Assembly: GCA_946479125.1 (NCBI GenBank)
Contig: CAMLET010000090.1
Location: forward strand, 1 to 9,474
From: an uncultured Flavobacteriales bacterium
GTDB taxonomy: Bacteria; Bacteroidota; Bacteroidia; Flavobacteriales; Crocinitomicaceae
DNA length: 9,474 nucleotides
Direction of reading: 5' to 3'
Shown: in pieces, positions 1-6,816 of the stretch
Numbering within the stretch: position 1 is the stretch's first letter
Layout of the letters: each line of letters starts with the position of its first letter
Notes under the pieces: model-generated
What the model was told of the DNA's origin: nothing
The model's database searches: none
The model's input: only the letters and a program-made list of their open reading frames with translations
Program-made: the position numbers and the translations under genes

Positions 1-1
1 A

Positions 2-3000
2 GCTCAGTCAACAGCGGCTTCAATAAACGGAACGCTTGCGGTTATTGATTCTCCATCTTTAATGAGTTCTTTGTTAGGTGCCATGCAAGAGGTAAACCCA
101 ACAGCTCAGGCTTATTTCGGATTGAACGATATTGCTGTTGAAGGAACTTTTGTTTACCCAAATGGAGAGCCGGTTACATTTACGAATTGGAGTCCGAGTG
201 AGCCAAATAATGCAGGGGATGAGGATTGTGTAGAGATTCTACCGAATGGACTGTGGAACGACATTCCTTGTAATACACTTCGATACGCGGTATACGAAAT
301 TGACCTTTGTCCAGATGTAAATCTTGGACCTGATATTCAGATTTGTGTGAATACACCGGTTACGGTAACTGCTATAGCAACGGACGGATCACTTTCATAT
401 ACCTATGATTGGATGACAGGCGCAACAACTCCTGCTATTACTGTTACTCCATCGGCTCCAATGAACGCCACAGTTACTGTTTATGACGAGAATTTATGTA
501 ATGATACAGATAACCTGAACATCACACTTTTTGCTTCCGAGCCAAAAGGAATCAATTCAACAGTCACTTCTTCAGGAAACAACGGAAATGGTGATCCTGT
601 TTATACGCTTTGTGAAGGAGCTTCAATTGCGCTTACTGCCTTTGGAGGATCAGGATATATTTGGTCGAATGGTGTTGCGAACGGAGCGAGTTTTGTTCCT
701 GTAATTGGTACAACAATGCTTACCTGTCACTTTACCAATATTCATGGATGTCAGGATTCAGTTAAAGCTCAAATTCAAGTGAATCCGCTTCCGAATGTTA
801 ACGCAGGAGCAGATGTGGCACTGTGTATTGGAAATCCTTATGTATTGAATGCAACTGGTGCGGTTTCTTATTCATGGAGTAATGGTCAGGCAAATGGTGC
901 GAATTACAATCAGGTTCTGGGAACTTCACAATTGATCGTTACTGGAACAGGCGCAAACACATGTATAAAAAAAGATACCATCTTGATTACGGTTCATGCA
1001 CTTCCAGTTATTGGTGTGAATGATGCAACCTACTGTTTAGGAGGGAGTGCTATTTTGACGGCAATAGGTGCATTGAATTATACCTGGAGTCCGACAACAG
1101 CTTTAAGTGCAACTATCGGAGCAAGCGTAACGACTACTTCAACTGTTTCTATTGATTATACAGTAACCGGAACAGATGTAAACGGTTGTGTTTCTGCAGA
1201 TATTAGTCATGTAGTAGTGAATGGAACTCCAGCGGCTAGCATAAACGCACCTGCGGCTATTTGTTTGAATGACAATGCAAACATAATCGGGTCGGGTGGA
1301 ACAACTTATGAATGGTTGGCTCCGGCTTCATTGGCTGGAACTACTAATCCAAATGTCACACAAACACCATTGGTGACTACAGTTTACACACTTGTTGCAT
1401 TTAACGGAACGGGTTGTTCAGATACTATTTCAGCCACTGTTGTAGTGAATAATAATCCAACTGTGACAGTCAATTCAGGAGCAATGTGTTTCGGAACATC
1501 CTTGAATTTAACAGCTGGCGGAGCAGTAAATTATACTTGGACCCCAGCGACAGATCTTTCGGCAGCAACTGGTACAACAGTTACAGCAACTCCAGCCTCA
1601 ACAACATTATTCACCGTTGAAGGAACGGATGCAAACGGATGTTCTTCTACAGCAAATGCAACTGTGACAGTAAATCCATTGCCGCTTGTTGATGTGAATT
1701 CAGCAGCAGTTTGTAGCGGAATCCCAGCTTCTTTAACAGCTTCAGGAGCTGTCAATTATTCATGGTCGCCCGCAACAGATTTGAGTTCAACAACGGGAGC
1801 CACTGTTAGCAGTAGCACAATGACAACGATTGATTATACCGTAACTGGAACCGATGCTAACGGTTGTATTTCTTCGGCAATTAGTCATGTAACTGTAAAT
1901 ACATTGCCAGTAGCAGTTTTGAATTCACCAACCGCGATTTGTTTAAATGACAATGCGAATATCATTGGTTCAGGAGGAACAACATATGAATGGTTGGCTC
2001 CAGCTTCTTTAGTTGGAACTACCAATCCAAATGTGACAGAAACACCAGTTATAGCAACTGTTTATACGCTTGTTGTTTTCAATGCTGATGGTTGTTCGGA
2101 TACTATTTCGAATACGGTTCTGGTGAATAATAATCCAACCGTAACTGTGAATTCAGGTGCAATGTGTTTTGGAACTTCATTCAACTTAACTGCTGGAGGG
2201 GCTTTAAATTATGTTTGGACACCAGCAACAGATCTTTCTGCAACAACCGGAACAACGGTTACTGCAACTCCTGGCTCTACAGCTGTATTCACGGTTGAAG
2301 GAACAGATGCAAATGGATGTTCATCTTCAGCAAATGCAACAGTAACAGTGAATCCCTTGCCGAATATTACTGTGAATTCAGAAACAATGTGTTCTGGAGA
2401 AACTAGCATTCTGAACGTTTCAGGTGCAGTGAACTATGTGTGGACGCCAGCAACTGGTTTGTCAGCAACAACCGGAAGTTCAGTAACTTCCAGTACAACA
2501 ACTACAACAAATTACACGGTTACCGGAGTGGATGCAAACGGTTGTATTGATGATGCAATAAGTACAGTAACCATTTCTCCAAATCCAACATTGACGATTC
2601 CAAACGATCAAACCATTTGTTATGGTGAAGTGATCGAATTGGATGCAATTTCTAATGGAACGGTGGAATGGAATACCAATTCAAATAATGCTGAAATTGT
2701 TCCGCCAGTTGGAATTCATACTTACATTGCAACGGCAACTTCGGCCTTTGGATGTGAAACTACAGCTCAGTTTACTGTAAATGTAGCACCAATTCCGGAA
2801 GCAGATTTTTTCATGTATCCTGATTCTCTTGAAATGTATTCACCTGAGATTTCATTCACAAATACTTCTAACGGAGCGGTTTCTTATGAATGGTGGTTTG
2901 GTGATGGTGGAAGTTCAGGAAACATTGATCCGTCTCATGTTTACACGGTTGAGCCCTTGTTGGATCATTATGTTACGTTGGCAATAGTTTCAGAATTCGG

Positions 3001-3328
3001 ATGTGTAGATACTATCATCAAATTCTTACCTAAAAATCAGATTCTGGTACACTTTGTTCCAAATTCATTTACACCTGATGGTGATGAAAATAACAATGTA
3101 TTCCTGCCAATTCTAGGTCCTGGATACGACGAATACAGTTACACACTTTCCATTTACAACCGCTGGGGCGAAACTTTATTCGAGTCACATGATATTGAAG
3201 AAGGTTGGGATGGAACGTATCACGGACAGTTAAGCCAAGTGGGAACTTACCTTTGGAAAATTACAGTAAAAGAAATTGGAGTAGACAAAGCTTTCGAGTA
3301 CCACGGAAGCATGACCTTGATGAAATAA
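2..3328 (+). CDS. Large T9SS-exported surface protein: C-type lectin domain, Ig-like repeats, PKD, type B sorting domain (5' partial)
   Basis: The reading frame is open to the left edge (first whole codon at base 2), so the start and signal peptide lie outside the window; the ATG at 62 is internal. 1108 residues are visible. The first ~100 (to about base 308) are a C-type-lectin-like domain: a GTLAVIDS stretch, YFGLNDI, then SEPNN, EDCVE, LWND and a closing Cys. EPN and WND are the calcium/sugar-binding motifs of mannose-type lectins. Eleven Ig-like modules of about 75 residues follow (about 309-2800), most with one Cys near the start and one in an NGC-like turn. A PKD-like domain (about 2802-3040) has YEWWFGDGG and DPSHVY. 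The C-terminus (about 3056-3325), with VPNSFTPDGD, YNRWGE, GWDGTYHG and GTYLWKI, is the gliding-associated CHU_C/type B T9SS sorting domain. I infer a secreted or surface-anchored adhesin that binds glycans; the ligand is unknown. Confidence 0.93.
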   Translation, partial: AQSTAASINGTLAVIDSPSLMSSLLGAMQEVNPTAQAYFGLNDIAVEGTFVYPNGEPVTFTNWSPSEPNNAGDEDCVEILPNGLWNDIPCNTLRYAVYEIDLCPDVNLGPDIQICVNTPVTVTAIATDGSLSYTYDWMTGATTPAITVTPSAPMNATVTVYDENLCNDTDNLNITLFASEPKGINSTVTSSGNNGNGDPVYTLCEGASIALTAFGGSGYIWSNGVANGASFVPVIGTTMLTCHFTNIHGCQDSVKAQIQVNPLPNVNAGADVALCIGNPYVLNATGAVSYSWSNGQANGANYNQVLGTSQLIVTGTGANTCIKKDTILITVHALPVIGVNDATYCLGGSAILTAIGALNYTWSPTTALSATIGASVTTTSTVSIDYTVTGTDVNGCVSADISHVVVNGTPAASINAPAAICLNDNANIIGSGGTTYEWLAPASLAGTTNPNVTQTPLVTTVYTLVAFNGTGCSDTISATVVVNNNPTVTVNSGAMCFGTSLNLTAGGAVNYTWTPATDLSAATGTTVTATPASTTLFTVEGTDANGCSSTANATVTVNPLPLVDVNSAAVCSGIPASLTASGAVNYSWSPATDLSSTTGATVSSSTMTTIDYTVTGTDANGCISSAISHVTVNTLPVAVLNSPTAICLNDNANIIGSGGTTYEWLAPASLVGTTNPNVTETPVIATVYTLVVFNADGCSDTISNTVLVNNNPTVTVNSGAMCFGTSFNLTAGGALNYVWTPATDLSATTGTTVTATPGSTAVFTVEGTDANGCSSSANATVTVNPLPNITVNSETMCSGETSILNVSGAVNYVWTPATGLSATTGSSVTSSTTTTTNYTVTGVDANGCIDDAISTVTISPNPTLTIPNDQTICYGEVIELDAISNGTVEWNTNSNNAEIVPPVGIHTYIATATSAFGCETTAQFTVNVAPIPEADFFMYPDSLEMYSPEISFTNTSNGAVSYEWWFGDGGSSGNIDPSHVYTVEPLLDHYVTLAIVSEFGCVDTIIKFLPKNQILVHFVPNSFTPDGDENNNVFLPILGPGYDEYSYTLSIYNRWGETLFESHDIEEGWDGTYHGQLSQVGTYLWKITVKEIGVDKAFEYHGSMTLMK
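1031..2614 (+). repeat. Intragenic higher-order tandem repeat, C-A-B-C-A-B-C Ig-like modules, 678-bp period
   Basis: Aligning each module at the residue before its first Cys gives boundaries at 1031 (C0), 1259 (A1), 1484 (B1), 1709 (C1), 1937 (A2), 2162 (B2), 2387 (C2) and 2615. Lengths are 228, 225, 225, 228, 225, 225 and 228 bp, so A-B-C recurs with a 678-bp (226-codon) period and no net insertion or deletion. A modules begin ICLNDNANIIG, B modules MCFGTS, and C modules have a variable start but share YTVTG-D-NGC. A1 and A2 match at about 65 of 75 residues by eye. This indicates duplication of a three-domain block rather than of single domains. Confidence 0.93.
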
Positions 3329-3332
3329 AAGA

Positions 3333-3386
3333 AACACCGAAGTGATCGCATCTACTTGAATAACACCGAAGTGATGGTCACATCTA
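3333..3386. repeat. Short imperfect direct repeat next to the convergent terminator
   Basis: AACACCGAAGTGAT followed by a short spacer and CATCTACTT occurs at 3333-3357 and again at 3362-3386, separated by GAAT. The first copy has CG between the arms and the second has GGTCA. Each copy can fold on itself (AAGT with ACTT, GAT or GATG with ATC or CATC). It looks like a duplicated hairpin arm in the space between two convergent genes. On the minus strand the first copy is followed by a T-rich stretch. Confidence 0.7.
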
Positions 3387-3397
3387 CTTTGGTGTTA
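3361..3397. terminator. Hairpin between convergent genes, probable bidirectional terminator
   Basis: TAACACC (3361-3367) pairs with GGTGTTA (3391-3397). Inside it are a G-T pair, AAGT with ACTT, a one-base bulge, and GATG with CATC around a GTCA loop. This gives about 16 pairs. It lies 32 bases past the stop of the lectin/Ig protein, and its right arm contains the TAA stop (3395-3397) of the minus-strand membrane gene. There is no long T-run on either side, so it may stall or protect transcripts rather than act as a classic intrinsic terminator. Confidence 0.55.
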
Positions 3398-4039
3398 CTT
3401 CACTTCCTCGTAATCGTCAAAATGATTGTCGTCGTTTTGATTGTCTTTATTACGATTGTTGAAATTATCAGTAGGAGATTTTCCCGTGATAATCACGTTA
3501 ATTGAATTCAGCATTCTAAAGATCATTGTAATGGTGAAAATCACACCAATTACTTTGAAAATGAATCCGAAGAAGATTGTTTTTTCAATATCGACTATTG
3601 AAATGTAAAACCATTGTGCTACTGAATTTGCTGCTAATTCCGTATTAAACAGAAAGAATACATAGAACATCAGAGCCACTACAATTAAACCAAATTCCAA
3701 AGGCATGTTCGGTTTTGTTGGTTTGTTGAAGTTTCGTCCCTGAATGGAAATAATCGCAAAATTCAACTTCATTTGCTGGACTTTCCCTAAGAAATACATC
3801 CCGATAATTGCTCCGGTAATAATCGCATTTCGAAGATTCAGTTCGCCTTTGTCAAGCACAAAAAGTACAACCACATCAACAATCAGAAAATATTGAATAG
3901 CCTTTAGCATCAATTTTGCCGGGTAGTTCAATGGCAATCCGCCACGCAGGATAGATAAACCGATATTAATAAGTCCCCAAATGAAACTGAAAATGGCTAG
4001 GGTAACACCTAAGCTGAAAATGATTGATAGTATCTCCAC
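3395..4039 (-). CDS. Unrecognised multi-pass membrane protein, about five helices
   Basis: 214 residues that I cannot assign to a named family. Hydrophobic segments lie at about residues 4-30, 48-63, 71-88, 115-133 and 154-177, which suggests an inner-membrane protein with about five helices. The loop at about 89-114 is polar and basic. The last ~27 residues (from about 188) form a hydrophilic, Asn/Asp-rich tail ending DDYEEVK, probably disordered. No catalytic or binding motif is visible and there is no cleavable signal peptide. The start is GTG at 4037-4039: an in-frame TAG lies five codons upstream with no ATG between, and the next ATG (residue 44) would remove the first helix. It is a single gene, convergent with the surface-protein gene and divergent from the peptidase gene. 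The helices, codon use and length look like a real gene; its function is unknown. Confidence 0.75.
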   Translation of the reverse strand: MEILSIIFSLGVTLAIFSFIWGLINIGLSILRGGLPLNYPAKLMLKAIQYFLIVDVVVLFVLDKGELNLRNAIITGAIIGMYFLGKVQQMKLNFAIISIQGRNFNKPTKPNMPLEFGLIVVALMFYVFFLFNTELAANSVAQWFYISIVDIEKTIFFGFIFKVIGVIFTITMIFRMLNSINVIITGKSPTDNFNNRNKDNQNDDNHFDDYEEVK

Positions 4040-4192
4040 AAAACAAAGGAACTATTTTTTTACAGATTTTCGAATTCAAGTGCGTTAAAAAATGAAAAGC
4101 CAGATGGAAGAGTGCTGAGTGAATGAAAGTTGTCTGAAAATTCATTAAATCACAAATCGCCCTTGAACAATAGCCATTTCTATTTCAATTGG

Positions 4193-4200
4193 TATCTTTG
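4193..4200 (+). promoter_or_regulatory. Bacteroidota -7 promoter element for the S46 peptidase gene
   Basis: TATCTTTG is an exact match to the Bacteroidota -7 consensus TAnnTTTG. It sits 17 bases before the ATG, giving a very short A-rich leader (GAAAAAAAT-like) with no Shine-Dalgarno sequence. No clear TTG/TTTG -33 element is seen at the usual spacing; the nearest TTG (about 4163) is too far away. Confidence 0.6.
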
Positions 4201-4217
4201 GAACTCAAGAAAAAAAT

Positions 4218-6338
4218 ATGAAAAAGTTTTTAGCTACACTTTTAATCGGTTTTGCTTTACCGTGTTTCGCGGAGGAAGGAATGCTTATTCCATCGCTTTT
4301 GGAGGCTTTTGAGTCGGACATGAAAGCACACGGAATGAAATTAACTGCCGCAGATATTTACAACGTAAATGGTTCTTCTTTGAAAGATGCAATTATGCAT
4401 TTTGGCGGCGGATGTACAGCTGAATTGGTTTCTGGTCAGGGGCTTATCCTAACAAATCACCATTGTGGATTGTCTCAGGTTCAGTCACACTCGTCTGAAG
4501 CTAAGGACTATTTGAAAAATGGTTTTTGGGCAAAATCTTACAGTGAAGAACTTGCGAATCCGGGATTAACAGCAACGCGAATTGTTCGTATTGAAAACGT
4601 TACGGAAATGATGCTGTTTGGAACTGAAGGTTTATCGAATCAAGCGAAAATTACGGAAGTGATGAATCGCAATATGAAGAAATTGATCGACGAAGCAGTT
4701 AAAGGAACACATTACAAAGCTGAGATTAAAGCATTCGACTACGGAAACGATTATTACCTGATGGTGAAAGAAGTGTTTAGCGATGTTCGATTGGTTGGAG
4801 CGCCTCCAAGTTCAATCGGAAAGTTTGGTGGTGATACGGATAACTGGGTTTGGCCGCGTCATACCGGTGATTTTACCGTTTTCAGAATTTATGCCGGAGC
4901 TGGAAATAAACCTGCTGAATACAACGTGAACAATAAACCTTATGAACCAATTCAGTTTTTAAAAATTGCGTTCAACGATAGAAAAGCGGGTGATTTTACA
5001 ATGGTTTATGGTTTTCCGGGGTTGACAGAACAACATTTGAGTTCAGGAAACCTGCGTTACATCGTTGAAAAACAACGTCCAATGGAGATTTCAATGAGAA
5101 CAAAATCGTTGGCAGTTATTGACGATGCAATGAAAGCTTCTGATAAAACACGCATTCAATACATGGCAAAACAAGCGCGTATTGCAAATGCCTGGAAGAA
5201 GAATATTGGTCAGATAGACGGATTGAAACAACTTGGAGCTGTTGATCTGAAAACCATTTTTGAAGCCGAATATGAGAAACGCGCGGCATCTAATGGTGAT
5301 TGGAACAAATATGTTGGATTGGTTTCAAATATGAATAAACTGGTTGCTGAAAAAAGTGATTACGAATTCCATTATACCTTGTTCTATGAATATTTGTTTG
5401 TTGGGCCAGAGTTTTACAAGCTGACAAGGACAATGGAAGATATTGAGAGAAACTTCGATAAATACCAAGAAGACAGTTCACTTCAAGGTAGAGTGGACAA
5501 GTTGTTGAAAGGCTTGCCAGGCTTCTATAAAGATTACGATGCAAAAGTGGATCAAAAGATTTTTGATGTTTTGACAAAGGAATTCAGCTCATATGTAAGT
5601 GCGAAATTCACATATGAAGGTTTATCGAATCCGAAACTTTCTTCAACGATTTACACGAAGAGTATTTTCGTTGATCAGGCGAAAATGGAAGCTTTCCTGA
5701 AGAAATTCAATAAGAAGTCGCTTGCAAAATTGCGCAAGGATCCCGGATTTGTTGTCTTCAAAACGCTTTGGAGTACAATGATTGATGAGATCAATCCAAC
5801 TGCGATTGAATACGACGAACAAATGAATGCTTATCTGAAAATGTTCGTTGAAGGTAAAAAAGTGATGTTCTCGGATGAAAAACAATGGTCGGACGCGAAT
5901 TCAACGCTACGCTTGACTTACGGAAATTTGGAAGGTTCAGCACCTGTTGATGGAATGGCTTACACAGAGCATACTACGTTAAAAGGAATGATTGACAAAT
6001 TCAATACTGGAAATCCTGATTTTGAGCTGCAGCCAAGAATGGTTGAATTGTACCAACAGAAGAATTATGGCAATTATGGTCAGAATGGCGAATTGTGGGT
6101 GTGTTTCACAGGATCAAATCACACTACCGGAGGTAATTCTGGTTCACCGGTTTTGGATGCAAACGGAAACCTGATGGGATTGAACTTTGACCGTTCGTGG
6201 GAAAGTACGATGAGCGATTATTATTTCGATCCGAAACGTTGTAGAAACATCGTGGTTGATATTCGTTATGTAATGTGGGTGATGGATGTTTACTGTGGTG
6301 CAAAGCACTTGGTAGATGAAATGACTTTGATTAAGTAG
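4218..6338 (+). CDS. dpp11: Dipeptidyl-peptidase of family S46, DPP11 type (Asp/Glu-specific)
   Basis: 706 residues, close to the usual ~700-720 of the family. Family S46 enzymes are periplasmic serine exopeptidases that remove dipeptides from peptide N-termini and so feed amino-acid catabolism. A signal peptide is visible (MKK, hydrophobic core to about 15, likely cleavage after CFA at 18); the Cys at 16 does not fit a lipobox. The chymotrypsin-like triad is His82 (TNHHCG), Asp218 (RHTGDF) and Ser641 (GGNSGSP). Cys66 and Cys83 probably form the conserved disulfide. DNW (208-210) matches the region that binds the substrate amino terminus. Arg659 (NFDRSWE) lies 18 residues after the catalytic Ser, the spacing of Ser655 and Arg673 in Porphyromonas DPP11, where Arg gives Asp/Glu specificity; DPP7 has Gly there. 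The ATG at 4218 is chosen because it begins the signal peptide just after a promoter element. Monocistronic. Confidence 0.95.
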   Translation: MKKFLATLLIGFALPCFAEEGMLIPSLLEAFESDMKAHGMKLTAADIYNVNGSSLKDAIMHFGGGCTAELVSGQGLILTNHHCGLSQVQSHSSEAKDYLKNGFWAKSYSEELANPGLTATRIVRIENVTEMMLFGTEGLSNQAKITEVMNRNMKKLIDEAVKGTHYKAEIKAFDYGNDYYLMVKEVFSDVRLVGAPPSSIGKFGGDTDNWVWPRHTGDFTVFRIYAGAGNKPAEYNVNNKPYEPIQFLKIAFNDRKAGDFTMVYGFPGLTEQHLSSGNLRYIVEKQRPMEISMRTKSLAVIDDAMKASDKTRIQYMAKQARIANAWKKNIGQIDGLKQLGAVDLKTIFEAEYEKRAASNGDWNKYVGLVSNMNKLVAEKSDYEFHYTLFYEYLFVGPEFYKLTRTMEDIERNFDKYQEDSSLQGRVDKLLKGLPGFYKDYDAKVDQKIFDVLTKEFSSYVSAKFTYEGLSNPKLSSTIYTKSIFVDQAKMEAFLKKFNKKSLAKLRKDPGFVVFKTLWSTMIDEINPTAIEYDEQMNAYLKMFVEGKKVMFSDEKQWSDANSTLRLTYGNLEGSAPVDGMAYTEHTTLKGMIDKFNTGNPDFELQPRMVELYQQKNYGNYGQNGELWVCFTGSNHTTGGNSGSPVLDANGNLMGLNFDRSWESTMSDYYFDPKRCRNIVVDIRYVMWVMDVYCGAKHLVDEMTLIK

Positions 6339-6354
6339 GATTTTTTGGTGATAA

Positions 6355-6386
6355 AAGTAGGGGCAGGTCGCGACCTGCCCCTACTT
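6355..6386. terminator. Perfect 32-bp GC-rich palindrome between convergent genes, probable bidirectional terminator or REP-like element
   Basis: AAGTAGGGGCAGGTCG (6355-6370) is followed directly by its exact reverse complement (6371-6386). The 16-bp arms have no spacer and are 10/16 G+C in AT-rich surroundings. It starts 17 bases after the peptidase stop and ends 19 bases before the gldC stop. On the plus strand a short T-run follows near 6398-6402; on the minus strand TTATC follows. Position and strength fit transcription termination in both directions. The GGGGCAGGT core also resembles dispersed palindromic repeats seen in some environmental bacteria (inference). Confidence 0.7.
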
Positions 6387-6404
6387 GTTTATAGAGGTTT
6401 TTAA

Positions 6405-6749
6405 TTATTCTGGTAAAATCTCCATCTTCTCAGCAAAGTGGTGACAGTAATCTCTTAAATCTTCTGTGATTAGATTTTCACCTGTTGCTTTCTCAAACGT
6501 ATCCGCCATAGTAAGCAACGTTTGGTGAAAGAATTGTTTCATTTCTTCCACACTCATTTCTTTTGTCCAAAGGTCAATTTTCATGGTGTTTTTTTCGTCC
6601 GGATTCCAGAACGAAAGAAACATTGCTTGTGCTGGTGAGTTGCTTACAGCTCCATCACTTGCCGACCAGTTCATTGCTAGTGGCAGGTTATTTTCGTTTA
6701 ATCCAACTTCAATAGATATAGTTGACTTTTTTACTACTACTTCTTCCAT
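6405..6749 (-). CDS. gldC: Gliding motility protein GldC
   Basis: 114 residues with no signal peptide or membrane segment, matching the size and pattern of GldC. Recognisable stretches are NWSASDG (28-34), AMFLSFW (42-48), KIDLWTKEMSVEEMKQFF (57-74), HQTLLTMADTF (75-85) and CHHFAEKMEI near the end. GldC is a small flavobacterial protein that improves gliding and is encoded next to gldB; its biochemical activity is not known. The ATG at 6747-6749 is preferred over an in-frame TTG eight codons upstream (6771-6773): it has an A-rich leader (AAGAATAAAA) and gives the normal family length. It lies 63 bases downstream of gldB on the same strand and is presumably cotranscribed with it. Confidence 0.93.
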   Translation of the reverse strand: MEEVVVKKSTISIEVGLNENNLPLAMNWSASDGAVSNSPAQAMFLSFWNPDEKNTMKIDLWTKEMSVEEMKQFFHQTLLTMADTFEKATGENLITEDLRDYCHHFAEKMEILPE

Positions 6750-6776
6750 TTTTATTCTTGTGTTTTCTATCAATTG

Positions 6777-6816
6777 ATAATGCCGCAGCGTCCGTGAGGT
6801 CTGTTTCTGGCGTTAT
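6777..6816 (-). other. Weak inverted repeat between gldB and gldC
   Basis: ATAATGCC (6777-6784) can pair with GGCGTTAT (6809-6816) with one G-T pair, leaving a 24-base loop of comparatively GC-rich sequence that may hold further pairs. It covers the gldB stop codon and most of the 63-base gap. It could modulate gldC expression or simply be chance. Confidence 0.25.

Noticed and set aside
62..64. ATG as the start of the surface protein
   Set aside because: The frame is open to base 2 and the upstream residues (GTLAVIDS) belong to the lectin fold. No signal peptide follows this ATG.
1531..1755. Minus-strand open frame inside the Ig-repeat region
   Set aside because: It is antisense to a B module, and the similar antisense frame at 2209-2409 starts exactly 678 bases later. 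Both are mirror images of the repeat, not genes.
2209..2409. Minus-strand open frame resembling the one at 1531-1755
   Set aside because: The resemblance comes only from the 678-bp tandem repeat of the coding strand.
3333..3397. Possible CRISPR repeat-spacer unit
   Set aside because: There are only two imperfect copies separated by four bases; there is no spacer of normal size and no cas gene nearby.
4130..4312. Plus-strand open frame overlapping the start of the peptidase gene
   Set aside because: It is out of frame with the signal peptide, crosses the promoter element, and has a low-complexity sequence without family features.
5290..5885. Two minus-strand open frames (5290-5577 and 5643-5885) inside the peptidase gene
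   Set aside because: They are antisense to a well-supported coding region and have no recognisable protein features.
5992..6174. Plus-strand open frame within the peptidase gene in another frame
   Set aside because: It overlaps the catalytic-Ser region of the true frame and has no start context or homologous pattern.
6583..6777. Plus-strand open frame opposite gldC
   Set aside because: It is fully antisense to GldC, whose conserved motifs are clear.
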